Shown in pieces: positions 1-11,439 of a DNA stretch of 64,000 nt. Every line of letters starts with the position of its first letter. Position 1 is the first letter of the stretch. The DNA is taken from positions 78,027-142,026 of the forward strand of contig NZ_SRYM01000002.1 in NCBI RefSeq assembly GCF_004793765.1, given 5' to 3'. The notes below the pieces were generated by a model. That model saw nothing but the letters and a program-made list of their open reading frames with translations, did no database searches and was not told where the DNA came from. The stretch comes from Parabacteroides distasonis (GTDB lineage Bacteria > Bacteroidota > Bacteroidia > Bacteroidales > Tannerellaceae). The translations under genes and the position numbers were made by a program.

Positions 1-859
1 CATTGTTCAAATCTATTTGATTATACAAACGGGCATAATCAGCGGAACTAACCCGTTCGATTCCGGAAGTCGGGCTAGACACGCCCACATATCCGTTATA
101 AGAAATACGAGGAGCACCGGATTTACCGCGCTTTGTCGTGATCAAGATAACACCGTTGGAAGCCTTCGAACCGTAAATAGCGGCGGAAGAAGCGTCTTTC
201 AATACAGAAATACTCTCGATATCATTCGGGTCGATATCATTCATGGAGCCACTCTCGATACCATCGATCAGGATATACGGGCTGGCAGAGTTCAACGTAC
301 CGACACCACGGATACGGATCGTACTGCCATCCTGCCCCGGACGTCCTTGACCGGAGGTTACCGTAACACCCGGCATCATACCCTGCAAACCTTGAGACAC
401 GTTGGAGATCGGACGGTTTGTCAACTCCTTGCTATCCAATTGAGCTACCGCTCCCGACAAGTTCGCCTTCTGTTGCGTACCATAACCAACAACGACTACC
501 TCATCCAATTTCTGGGTATCCTCTTGCAAGGAAACTTGAATAGAAGCCTCTCCATTATACTTAATCTCTTGAGTTAAATAACCAATAAAGGATACTTGAA
601 TTATATCCCCTTTCTTCACATCCAACACAAAATTACCATTCATGTCGGTTACAGTACCATTCGTAGTACCTTTTACAACTATTGACGCTCCAGCCACAGG
701 GCCAAAACTGTCACTAACCGTTCCCTTCAAACTACCTTCTTGCTGGGAAATACCTACCCTCGGAGTTATCGCCGCACGATCAGAAGCATGAACCACACCC
801 CCGGAACACAACGCCGCAGACAATAGAACAAAACTGACAGGTCTTACAATTTTCAACAT
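1..859 (-). CDS. susC: SusC-family TonB-dependent outer membrane receptor, N-terminal 286 residues (runs off the window)
   Basis: Translating the minus strand from the ATG at 859 gives an open frame to the window edge. It starts with a signal peptide, then a carboxypeptidase-regulatory-like (CNA-B type) domain at about residues 38-110 (begins EGSLKGTVSD), a TonB-box region (LDEVVVVGYGTQ), and a plug domain with the family motifs IRIRGVGTLN, ISVLKDASSAAIYGSKA and GVILITTKRG. SusC proteins import oligosaccharides or other large nutrients through the outer membrane together with a SusD lipoprotein, which would lie outside the window. No STN domain precedes the plug, so direct signalling to an anti-sigma factor is unlikely. 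Its promoter lies between inverted repeats (see 1013-1260). The substrate cannot be told; the GH2 beta-galactosidase at 2044 is nearby but divergent. Confidence 0.95.
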   Translation of the reverse strand, partial: MLKIVRPVSFVLLSAALCSGGVVHASDRAAITPRVGISQQEGSLKGTVSDSFGPVAGASIVVKGTTNGTVTDMNGNFVLDVKKGDIIQVSFIGYLTQEIKYNGEASIQVSLQEDTQKLDEVVVVGYGTQQKANLSGAVAQLDSKELTNRPISNVSQGLQGMMPGVTVTSGQGRPGQDGSTIRIRGVGTLNSASPYILIDGIESGSMNDIDPNDIESISVLKDASSAAIYGSKASNGVILITTKRGKSGAPRISYNGYVGVSSPTSGIERVSSADYARLYNQIDLNN

Positions 860-1012
860 AAGAATCGTTTTTTGTTTATTAAATAGCCGTTACTATTATA
901 AGACTTAAGGCATACTATTTTAGATCTCGTTTCTTATAATATTCACTCTTCTAAATCATTAAATGTATAATTATAAATCCTCTGCTAACTATCATGAAAG
1001 CGATTCTTCATC

Positions 1013-1260
1013 GTTCTGGCGGAACTTATAATCATTAGACGGAGCAAATATAGCACTATTTTTAATTATAAAACAAAAAAGACTATTTTTTTGCATGCAA
1101 TTCTAAAAAAACGCCACTAGGTTTATTAAAATATTTAACAAACATTCTTTATCAACCATAATCTTTTTTAGTATGAAGCTATGAACCTCAAAAGGTATAT
1201 AGTTTGAAATTCAAGCATGAAGTTATTGTATATAAGTAACAAACAGAGTTCCGCCAGAAC
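1013..1260. repeat. 14-bp inverted repeat pair enclosing the susC promoter (probable invertible DNA segment)
   Basis: GTTCTGGCGGAACT at 1013-1026 is repeated exactly as its reverse complement at 1247-1260, with 220 bp between. Each arm has an internal dyad (GTTC-N5-GAAC), as expected of recombinase half sites. The enclosed DNA carries a promoter that points at susC. This is the layout of the promoter inversions (invertons) known from Bacteroidales surface genes. In the orientation seen, susC is predicted ON; inverted, the promoter would point to the DUF3332 gene at 1381. No invertase gene is present in the window next to it. Confidence 0.65.
1045..1077 (-). promoter_or_regulatory. Bacteroidales sigma-70-type promoter for susC
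   Basis: On the minus strand a -33 TTTG (1077-1074) is followed after 21 bases by a perfect -7 element TATATTTG (1052-1045). Transcription would begin near 1037 and run through the left inverted-repeat arm, leaving a leader of roughly 175 bases before the susC ATG at 859. It is the only good promoter match seen between the repeats. Confidence 0.7.
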
Positions 1261-1345
1261 TACGTACTTATAGAAGCCTAATTAATATTAAGGCACTTAT
1301 TCCATTTATTCCTTTATAAACCATTATTTATCATGAAAAAGTTGT

Positions 1346-1353
1346 TATCTTCG
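1346..1353 (+). promoter_or_regulatory. -7 element upstream of the DUF3332 gene
   Basis: TATCTTCG is one base from the TAnnTTTG consensus and sits 27 bases before the ATG at 1381, outside the inverted repeats. No clear TTTG -33 element is at the usual distance. It would let the DUF3332 gene be expressed whichever way the neighbouring segment points. Confidence 0.4.
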
Positions 1354-1380
1354 TCCCTTGTAATAACAAATTTTTAAATC

Positions 1381-1935
1381 ATGAAAAAGAAAAGCTTAAC
1401 TTTATTACTAGCGACTACGGTGGCAAGTAGTATCCTATTTTCATCCTGTATAGGATCTTTTAGTTTAACAAACAAACTTCTAACGTGGAATAGAAGCATC
1501 GACAGCAAGTTTGTTAATGAGCTAGTGTTCATTGCTTTCTGGATTGTCCCAGTTTACGAGATTTCCGCTTTGGCTGATGTCCTTGTGATCAACTCTATCG
1601 AATTTTGGAGCGGAAGCAATCCTGTAGCGGATGTAGGTAGCGTTAAAACAATCGATGGCAAAGATGGCGTTTATACTGTAGAAACAAAAGCCGACGGATA
1701 TCATATCCAGAAAGAAGGCGACGAGAAAGCGGTTGATTTAGTCTTCAACGAAGCAGATCAAAGCTGGAATGTACAGGCTGACGGTGAAAGCACAAAATTG
1801 TTAAAATTCAATGGTAATGACGAAGTTGTCATGTACCTACCGGACGGTAAAGAAATGAATGTCGAGTTAAGCCAATCTGGAGTTTTAGCATTCCAGCAAG
1901 TAGCTAACGGATATTCTTACTATGCTGCTAAATAA
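1381..1935 (+). CDS. DUF3332 family lipoprotein
   Basis: A 184-residue protein with a lipoprotein signal (LFSSC, Cys at about 23), so it is probably anchored to a membrane facing the periplasm. A hydrophobic stretch at about residues 47-70 and the Trp/Asn-rich segment around LLTWNRSID are typical of the DUF3332 family found in Bacteroidetes and gamma-proteobacteria. The C-terminal half is a polar, beta-rich region. No enzymatic motif is seen and the family has no established function. It is a single gene, followed by an imperfect hairpin. Its start is well placed after a -7-like element. Confidence 0.85.
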   Translation: MKKKSLTLLLATTVASSILFSSCIGSFSLTNKLLTWNRSIDSKFVNELVFIAFWIVPVYEISALADVLVINSIEFWSGSNPVADVGSVKTIDGKDGVYTVETKADGYHIQKEGDEKAVDLVFNEADQSWNVQADGESTKLLKFNGNDEVVMYLPDGKEMNVELSQSGVLAFQQVANGYSYYAAK

Positions 1936-2020
1936 TTGAGAATTGAAAATTGAAAGTTGAGAGTTATAAAGAAGAGCCATTCTCAATTTTTAATTCCCAA
2001 CTTTCAGTTTCCAATTATTC
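1931..2020. terminator. Imperfect long hairpin between DUF3332 and beta-galactosidase genes
   Basis: Arms at about 1931-1965 and 1993-2019 are imperfect reverse complements (AATAATTG...GAAAGTTG against CAACTTTC...CAATTATT). The left arm overlaps the DUF3332 stop codon. It could end transcription of the upstream gene or be a dispersed palindromic element. The downstream gene starts only 24 bases later, so some read-through is plausible. Confidence 0.4.
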
Positions 2021-2037
2021 AATGCTAATCTAAATAA

Positions 2038-5388
<3,351 letters not shown>

Positions 5389-5413
5389 AGAAAAGTCACA
5401 ACTTATCCATAGT

Positions 5414-5452
5414 AAAGGGAGTGTATTAGGCTTAATCCAATACACTCCCTTT
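5414..5452 (+). terminator. Strong hairpin terminator after lacZ
   Basis: A perfect 14-bp stem, AAAGGGAGTGTATT (5414-5427) with its complement at 5439-5452 and an 11-base loop. The A-rich start and T-rich end of the stem allow it to work in both directions, which suits its place between convergent genes. Confidence 0.8.
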
Positions 5453-5456
5453 GTTT

Positions 5457-5552
5457 GTACTACTGCAACAGCTTTGCAGTAGTACTGCAACCCGCCTTGC
5501 AGTAGTGCTGCAACCCTCGTGCAGTAATACTGCAAAACGGATTGCAGTAACG
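5457..5552. repeat. Array of short palindromes (TTGCAGTAGTACTGCAA-like), REP-like
   Basis: Three full and two half copies of a near-palindrome of the form TGCAGTARTRCTGCAA are separated by 4-6 base spacers. Neighbouring copies can also pair with each other: GTACTACTGCAA at 5457-5468 is the exact complement of TTGCAGTAGTAC at 5474-5485. The array lies between the lacZ terminator and the convergent thioredoxin gene. A related array is at 19388-19447, also between convergent genes. Confidence 0.75.
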
Positions 5553-5557
5553 TATCC

Positions 5558-6541
5558 TTATTTAATCACTTCCTTCAAGGTATTCTGTAAATCTTCTCCA
5601 GTGATATTCTTGGCGACGATCACCCCGTTCGGATCCAATAACACATTTGCCGGAATTCCCCGTACCCCATAAAGAGCAGGGATCTCAGAATCCCAATATT
5701 TCAAGTCGGAAACGTGAGTCCAAGTCAACTGATCGTCAGCGATCGCTTTCTGCCATTTAGCCTTGTCCTTGTCCAAGGATATGCCTACTATCGTAAAGTT
5801 CTTATCCTTATGTTGCTGGAAGGCATTTACGACGTTAGGATTCTCCTTACGACACGGAGGACACCAAGAGGCCCAGAAATCCAATAACACATACTTTCCC
5901 CTGAAGTCCGACAAAGACACGGAAACACCAGCAGTATCCGGCAAGGAGAACTCTGGAGCGACTTGTCCGATCTGCACGTGTTCTAATTGCTTGATAATAC
6001 CGTCCAAGTCCTTCACATAAGGACTATTGGCCAATGCCGGGGAAATCTTCGCACGGGTCGCCTTCAAATCATCCAAAGATAATTGATAGGTAAAATAACG
6101 ATATAGATAGAACGCAGCCCCCGGAGAATCCGGATACTTCGAAATCAAACTGTCAATATCATACCCTTCCTCAAATACCTTCTCCACATTTTCTTGAAAG
6201 ACATTATTCACCGGTGAATTCTCTACGGTAATGGTCTCCCCGTCATTCCCGATCTTGACATTCATATTCGTATTCTCCAAGAAAAGTTGAACAGGATAGT
6301 TCATGCTCTCGGTTGCCAAACCGAATAGTAAAGGCTGATCTACCTCACCCTTAAAGGTGAATTTCCCGTCTTTGACCTCTGCCGTATCCACGTCAAAGAA
6401 CATTTTATTACGGAATGACTTCAAGTAAATTTTACCGTCGGGCATATTCTCTACCTCTCCATTGATAACATATCCTTTTGGAGATTCTTGGCAACCAACC
6501 ATCAAAAGGCCGGCAAGCGCCATCATACAAAATTGTTTCAT
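5558..6541 (-). CDS. TlpA/ResA-like thiol-disulfide oxidoreductase lipoprotein with DUF4369 domain
   Basis: 327 residues. The signal ends in a lipobox (LMVGC, Cys17), so it is a periplasm-facing lipoprotein. Residues about 25-110 form the DUF4369 beta domain (GYVINGEVENM), residues 110-190 are helical, and the C-terminal thioredoxin/AhpC-TSA domain contains the redox motif WCPPC at 226-230 followed by a cis-proline loop (VRGIPANVLL). Such proteins reduce or exchange disulfides of envelope proteins in Bacteroidetes. The partner is unknown. The gene stands alone, convergent with lacZ. Confidence 0.9.
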   Translation of the reverse strand: MKQFCMMALAGLLMVGCQESPKGYVINGEVENMPDGKIYLKSFRNKMFFDVDTAEVKDGKFTFKGEVDQPLLFGLATESMNYPVQLFLENTNMNVKIGNDGETITVENSPVNNVFQENVEKVFEEGYDIDSLISKYPDSPGAAFYLYRYFTYQLSLDDLKATRAKISPALANSPYVKDLDGIIKQLEHVQIGQVAPEFSLPDTAGVSVSLSDFRGKYVLLDFWASWCPPCRKENPNVVNAFQQHKDKNFTIVGISLDKDKAKWQKAIADDQLTWTHVSDLKYWDSEIPALYGVRGIPANVLLDPNGVIVAKNITGEDLQNTLKEVIK

Positions 6542-6562
6542 TTCTCTATTCTATTTTATTGA

Positions 6563-7339
6563 TCACTTAAACTCAGGGTGATGATAACGCCCCTTTTTCA
6601 ACGAGATCTTACCATATTCTATCGCACGCACCGGACAACGATGAATGCAAGCAACGCACTGGACACAAGTATCAGCCCATTCCGGTTTTCCATCACCCGA
6701 CAGGGAAATCGTACCGGTCGGACAAACCTTCGCACAGAGACCGCAGGAGATACAAGTATCCGTAACATAAAATCGGTTGCCGCCTATCGCAAAGTGAGTA
6801 AACAACGGATAGACTATATAACTCTTTAAAAGAGGGACACTTCCCGCATAATACAAAGAGGGACTTTTCTTCAGCCGGATCGCCTCCACGATCTCGTCTA
6901 CACGTTCCGGCGCTTTTTTCAGTTTCTCAGTCTCGACCTCCTTACTATCCACGTCGAAGCCGGGCATTAAGATATAATTGTTCGGCATTTGTATAGAGAA
7001 TCCTCCGGTTAAGGTAATTCCCCGCCTCGCCAAGATGTTCCGCATGATCCGATCCGTATATCCACAATCATCACCACAGGTACAGACGAAATAAACCTCT
7101 TGCCCTTTATATCCAGGCAGGGTCAACCGGGAAATAAAACGAGGCACCAATACAGCCGGCCCCCAAGAATGGACAGGGAACACAAAAAACACTTTCTCCC
7201 TCTCCCCCAATGGATAAGTATTCTCATCCTTACCCTCATTCAACGCATCGGCAATAGAAACCAATGGTTCATCGAAAGCCGTTCCTAACGCTTCCGCAAC
7301 CCAACGTGAGTTTCCTGTTCCTGTAATGTAGAATATCAT
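6563..7339 (-). CDS. EFR1-family ferrodoxin (flavodoxin-like domain plus two 4Fe-4S clusters)
   Basis: 258 residues from the ATG at 7339. A flavodoxin-like N-terminus (MIFYITGTGNSRWVAEALG) is followed by a bacterial ferredoxin domain with two four-cysteine motifs: Cys196/199/202/206 (CISCGLCAKVCP) and Cys225/228/231/235 (CVQCVACIHRCP). It is a cytoplasmic electron-transfer protein of anaerobes; donor and acceptor are unknown. An upstream ATG at 7450 is in frame, but a -7 element at 7358-7365 lies downstream of it and the extra 37 residues are unlike the family, so 7339 is the better start. Confidence 0.88.
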   Translation of the reverse strand: MIFYITGTGNSRWVAEALGTAFDEPLVSIADALNEGKDENTYPLGEREKVFFVFPVHSWGPAVLVPRFISRLTLPGYKGQEVYFVCTCGDDCGYTDRIMRNILARRGITLTGGFSIQMPNNYILMPGFDVDSKEVETEKLKKAPERVDEIVEAIRLKKSPSLYYAGSVPLLKSYIVYPLFTHFAIGGNRFYVTDTCISCGLCAKVCPTGTISLSGDGKPEWADTCVQCVACIHRCPVRAIEYGKISLKKGRYHHPEFK

Positions 7340-7819
7340 ACGCTTATTTTTATGTTGCAAAAATACATAATATCCAAACACATACGCTATCTTTAAAGCG
7401 CATCTGACTTTCAAAAGCCGCCTCGGATATGAACCATTCAAGAAAATCATTAGGATACTAAGCTGATTATCAAATCCATAAAAAGAGGCCTCTTATGAAA
7501 AGAGATCTCTTATAAGATCTCACGAATCATAGCCAAGAGACTTCGGTTCGCAAAATCTTCACGTAAAAAATCCAGTCGTCAAGGTTCTTTTTTCATTGTT
7601 AAGACTTTTGTACCCGCAAGGTCACTTTCATTCCCCAATCACACAACTTTTTTTTGAAATATTTTAATAATTTATGCCACAAAACATATCTTAATAGAAA
7701 ATTTGGTGCGGTTGCCTTGGTATCAAATAAAATTATCAACGAAATAGAATAGAATTTGCTATATTTACACCCTGTTAGCAATTTGTCGTAATAGCGTTGT
7801 GTAGAAAGAACTGGATTTT
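7340..7819. promoter_or_regulatory. Divergent intergenic region between the ferrodoxin gene and parC
   Basis: 480 bases without a gene. On the minus strand TATTTTTG (7365-7358) matches the -7 consensus and serves the ferrodoxin gene, 18 bases from its ATG. On the plus strand TATATTTA (7760-7767) is a weak -7 candidate for parC. Two similar perfect 12-bp palindromes, AAGAGGCCTCTT (7483-7494) and AAGAGATCTCTT (7500-7511), sit in the middle and may be operator or terminator elements. No RNA gene was recognised. Confidence 0.45.
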
Positions 7820-10555
7820 ATGAGACCGGAAGATAAAGAAGACGATTATATCGAGGATAAGGAAAACGAGGAAATTGAGAATGTAAATAGTGATACCCAA
7901 GATAACGAGACTACGGGGGAAGAGGCGAACACCCATTCCGACTATAAAGTCCCGGGAAAAGGGGATGCACGTGTTACGACCTATCATTTGTCTGGGATGT
8001 ACCAGAACTGGTTCCTAGACTATGCTTCCTATGTGATCTTGGAACGGGCCGTTCCGCATATCAACGATGGACTGAAACCCGTACAACGGCGTATCCTGCA
8101 CTCTATGAGAAGGCTGGATGACGGACGGTATAACAAGGTAGCAAATATCGTAGGTCATACAATGCAGTTCCACCCTCACGGAGACGCCTCTATCGGAGAT
8201 GCCTTGGTGCAATTGGGACAAAAGGATCTATTGATCGATTGCCAAGGAAACTGGGGTAATATCTTGACGGGAGACGGAGCCGCCGCTCCCCGTTATATAG
8301 AGGCTCGCCTTTCCAAGTTTGCCTTGGAGACCGTATTCAATCCCAAGACAACCCTTTGGCAGCTTTCTTACGACGGACGTAATAAGGAACCAGTTACCTT
8401 ACCAGTAAAATTCCCTTTATTGCTGGCACAGGGCGTGGAAGGTATCGCCGTAGGTCTGTCTTCCAAGATACTTCCTCATAATTTCAACGAGTTATTAGAC
8501 GCTTCCATCGCCTACCTACGGGGAGAGGAATTCGCATTATACCCGGATTTCCAGACAGGTGGCTCTATCGACATAGCCAAATATAATGACGGCGAACGGG
8601 GCGGATCGGTAAAAGTCCGTGCGAAAATCAGCAAGCTCGATAATAAGACATTGGTGATCTCGGAGATCCCGTATGGAAAAACGACCTCTACCGTGATCGA
8701 GTCCATCCTGAAAGCGAACGATAAGGGAAAGATCAAGATCAAGAAGGTAGACGATAATACCGCCAAGGATGTGGAGATCTTGGTGCATCTCGCTCCGGGA
8801 GTCTCTTCAGACAAGACCATCGATGCCTTATACGCCTTTACGGATTGTGAGATCAGTATCTCCCCGAACTGCTGCGTGATCAAGGAGGATAAGCCGCATT
8901 TCCTTACGGTCAGCGATGTGCTTCGCCACTGTACGGATCGTACGCTGGAGCTTTTACGGGAAGAACTCAAGATCCAGAAACAAGAGCAAGAGGAGGCCCT
9001 GTTCTTCGCCTCCCTTGAAAAGATATTTATCGAGGAACGTATTTATAAAGACCCGGAATTCGAGAACGCCAAGAACATGGACGAGGCGATATCTCATATC
9101 GACCTTCGTTTAGAGCCGTTCAAACCCCGATTTATCCGTGAGGTTACCCGGGACGATATCCTGAAGCTCATGGAGATCAAGATGGGACGTATCCTAAAGT
9201 TCAACTCCGACAAGAGTAACGAGTTCATCGCCCAGACCTTGGAACAAATCGCCAAGATCAACGATAAACTGGAACATATCATCGACTATACCATCGATTG
9301 GTTTACTATGCTGAAAGAGAAATACGGCAAGGCTTACCCCCGCCATACCGTAATACGCAATTTCGACACGATCGAGGCGACCAAGGTCGTAGAGGCAAAC
9401 GAGAAATTGTATATCAACCGTCAAGAAGGTTTCATCGGCATGGGACTGAAAAAGGACGAGTTCATATGCAACTGCTCGGATATAGACGATGTCATCATCT
9501 TCTATCGCAACGGTACGTATAAGATCGTCAAGGTAGCGGATAAGATCTTTATCGGTAAGGATATTCTATATGTCAACGTATTTAAGCGCAATGACAACCG
9601 CACCATTTACAACGTCATATACAGAGACGGTAAGTTTGGATATAATTACATCAAACGCTTCGCCGTCACAGGCGCTACCCGTGATCGGGAATACGACCTG
9701 ACCAAAGGTACGGAAAACTCCCGTGTCCTTTACTTCAGCGCAAACCCGAACGGAGAGGCGGAGACCGTCAAGGTAATCCTGAAACCCAAACCCCGGCAGA
9801 AACTACTCGTATTTGAGAAGAACTTCAGCGAAATAGCCATTAAGGGACGGGGCTCTCAAGGTAATATCCTGACGAAAGCGGAGGTGCATAAGATCAGCCT
9901 CAAGCAGAAAGGCTCTTCCACCTTAGGAGGCCGGGAAGTATGGTTCGACTGGGACGTACTCCGGTTAAATTACGATGGACGGGGAGAAGAGCTAGGCGAG
10001 TTCCATAGCAACGATCAGATATTAGTGATCCTGCCGAACGGCGATTTCTACGCCACGAATTTCGACCTTAGCAATCACTACGAGTCCAATATCATGGTCA
10101 TCGAGAAATACCAGCCGAGCAAGACGTGGACTGCCGTATTATACGATGCGGATCAGAAATATTATTACATCAAACGATTCTTGCTGGAAGTAAACACCCG
10201 GAAACAGAATTTCCTAGGAGAGAATCCAAAGAACCGTTTGATGCTGCTTACGGATGAGGTTTACCCTCGTATCGAGGTGATCTTCGGAGGCCATGACGCC
10301 TTCCGGGAAGCTCTCGTCCTTGATGCTGACGAATTTATTGCGGTGAAAGGCTTCAAAGCCAAAGGTAAACGAATCTCTACATTTGAGGTTGAGACTATCA
10401 ATGAACTGGAACCGAATCGCTTCGTCCCTTCCGAAAACGCATCAGAATCAGACGATGCCGAAGGCAATGAAGCCGGCAGCGACACCGATGACGGGCAGAG
10501 TAACACGGATATTATCGATGAAATTACGGGACAGATGAAATTGTTTGACAAATAA
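7820..10555 (+). CDS. parC: DNA topoisomerase IV / gyrase-type subunit A (ParC)
   Basis: 911 residues. A charged N-terminal extension (about 1-55) precedes the breakage-reunion domain, which starts with SYVILERAVPHINDGLKPVQ. The catalytic tyrosine is Tyr159 in GAAAPRYIEARL. The tower/coiled-coil follows, then a C-terminal beta-pinwheel region with a glycine-rich loop (KGRGSQGNIL) near residue 675. The tail is very acidic and ends TGQMKLFDK. With a ParE partner (not in this window) it decatenates and relaxes DNA. The ParC name fits the long Bacteroidetes paralog that is separate from GyrA; the assignment is from the protein alone. Two envelope genes follow within 15 bases each. Confidence 0.9.
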   Translation: MRPEDKEDDYIEDKENEEIENVNSDTQDNETTGEEANTHSDYKVPGKGDARVTTYHLSGMYQNWFLDYASYVILERAVPHINDGLKPVQRRILHSMRRLDDGRYNKVANIVGHTMQFHPHGDASIGDALVQLGQKDLLIDCQGNWGNILTGDGAAAPRYIEARLSKFALETVFNPKTTLWQLSYDGRNKEPVTLPVKFPLLLAQGVEGIAVGLSSKILPHNFNELLDASIAYLRGEEFALYPDFQTGGSIDIAKYNDGERGGSVKVRAKISKLDNKTLVISEIPYGKTTSTVIESILKANDKGKIKIKKVDDNTAKDVEILVHLAPGVSSDKTIDALYAFTDCEISISPNCCVIKEDKPHFLTVSDVLRHCTDRTLELLREELKIQKQEQEEALFFASLEKIFIEERIYKDPEFENAKNMDEAISHIDLRLEPFKPRFIREVTRDDILKLMEIKMGRILKFNSDKSNEFIAQTLEQIAKINDKLEHIIDYTIDWFTMLKEKYGKAYPRHTVIRNFDTIEATKVVEANEKLYINRQEGFIGMGLKKDEFICNCSDIDDVIIFYRNGTYKIVKVADKIFIGKDILYVNVFKRNDNRTIYNVIYRDGKFGYNYIKRFAVTGATRDREYDLTKGTENSRVLYFSANPNGEAETVKVILKPKPRQKLLVFEKNFSEIAIKGRGSQGNILTKAEVHKISLKQKGSSTLGGREVWFDWDVLRLNYDGRGEELGEFHSNDQILVILPNGDFYATNFDLSNHYESNIMVIEKYQPSKTWTAVLYDADQKYYYIKRFLLEVNTRKQNFLGENPKNRLMLLTDEVYPRIEVIFGGHDAFREALVLDADEFIAVKGFKAKGKRISTFEVETINELEPNRFVPSENASESDDAEGNEAGSDTDDGQSNTDIIDEITGQMKLFDK

Positions 10556-10558
10556 CTT

Positions 10559-11428
10559 ATGAGAGCCATTACCTGTTTGATCTGTTTGCTCCTGCTGTTT
10601 ATTACATTAACAGCCAAGGCTCAGTCCAATGAAGACAAGATCCCTTGGTCTATCAACAGCGGGACCATGGTCGGTATAGGAAGCTACAACCTAATGGACA
10701 CCTATTTATCTCCCAGCATGGAAGATAAGAAATATACAGGCCCTGGATTACGGGTAATGAATGAACGGATGAAGAGGGTACGACTGGCAAATTATCAAGT
10801 GTCCAGACAGCAAATCATAAGTGTCGATCTGGCTAGCACAGATAATGCTGCCTCTACCGCGACGGATTTCGCAGGCTTTATCGATTATACGCTGGGGTAC
10901 CATTATCATTTACCCACGGTATTGCCGGATTTAAAGCTTCTGGCGGGTGGTGCCGTACATGGCATGGGTGGTTTTATTTACAATACCCGTAACGGAAATA
11001 ACCCGGCCTCGGCGAAAGCGGATATCGATTTGAACATCTCTGCTATGGCGATCTATAAGTTACGCGTCAAAGAATATCCCATGACGCTACGCTACCAGTT
11101 CACGATCCCCTTCGCCGGTGTTTTATTTTCCCCCCATTACGGGCAATCGTATTATGAGATATTCAATCTGGGGAATGCCTCGGGAGTGGTGCAATTCAAC
11201 TCCTTCCATAACAAATTCTCAATGAAGAACTTTTTCACGGTCGATTTCCCGGTTGGTAACTTTACGATACGGGCGGGTTACCTAAACAGCTCTTACCGTA
11301 CGGATGTCAATGGGATACAGTCTCATATAATCTCTCACTCTTTTATGATCGGCCTCGTGAAAGAATTCATCTCTTTCGGAGGAAAACGCCCAAAAAATAT
11401 CCAACGATTCAAAAGCGCTTATTATTAA
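10559..11428 (+). CDS. DUF3316 family outer-membrane-barrel-like protein
   Basis: 289 residues with a signal peptide (ends TAKAQSNE). The rest is rich in alternating, glycine-spaced aromatic strands (LGYHYHLPTVLPDLKLLAGG, MTLRYQFTIPFAG, FTIRAGYLNSSY), as in small beta-barrels. It matches the DUF3316 family of Bacteroidetes, whose function is unknown. It begins three bases after parC ends, so it is probably co-transcribed with it. Outer membrane location is inferred. Confidence 0.8.
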   Translation: MRAITCLICLLLLFITLTAKAQSNEDKIPWSINSGTMVGIGSYNLMDTYLSPSMEDKKYTGPGLRVMNERMKRVRLANYQVSRQQIISVDLASTDNAASTATDFAGFIDYTLGYHYHLPTVLPDLKLLAGGAVHGMGGFIYNTRNGNNPASAKADIDLNISAMAIYKLRVKEYPMTLRYQFTIPFAGVLFSPHYGQSYYEIFNLGNASGVVQFNSFHNKFSMKNFFTVDFPVGNFTIRAGYLNSSYRTDVNGIQSHIISHSFMIGLVKEFISFGGKRPKNIQRFKSAYY

Positions 11429-11439
11429 AAGGAAATAAA

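Noticed and set aside
17..577. Plus-strand open frame of 186 codons
   Set aside because: It is a shadow of the susC gene, whose minus-strand translation has all receptor motifs.
5457..5552. CRISPR array
   Set aside because: Repeats are short palindromes with 4-6 base spacers; no cas genes and no spacer-sized unique DNA.
8512..8970. Minus-strand open frame of 152 codons within parC
   Set aside because: Antisense shadow of a conserved topoisomerase; Ser/Arg-rich with no family features.
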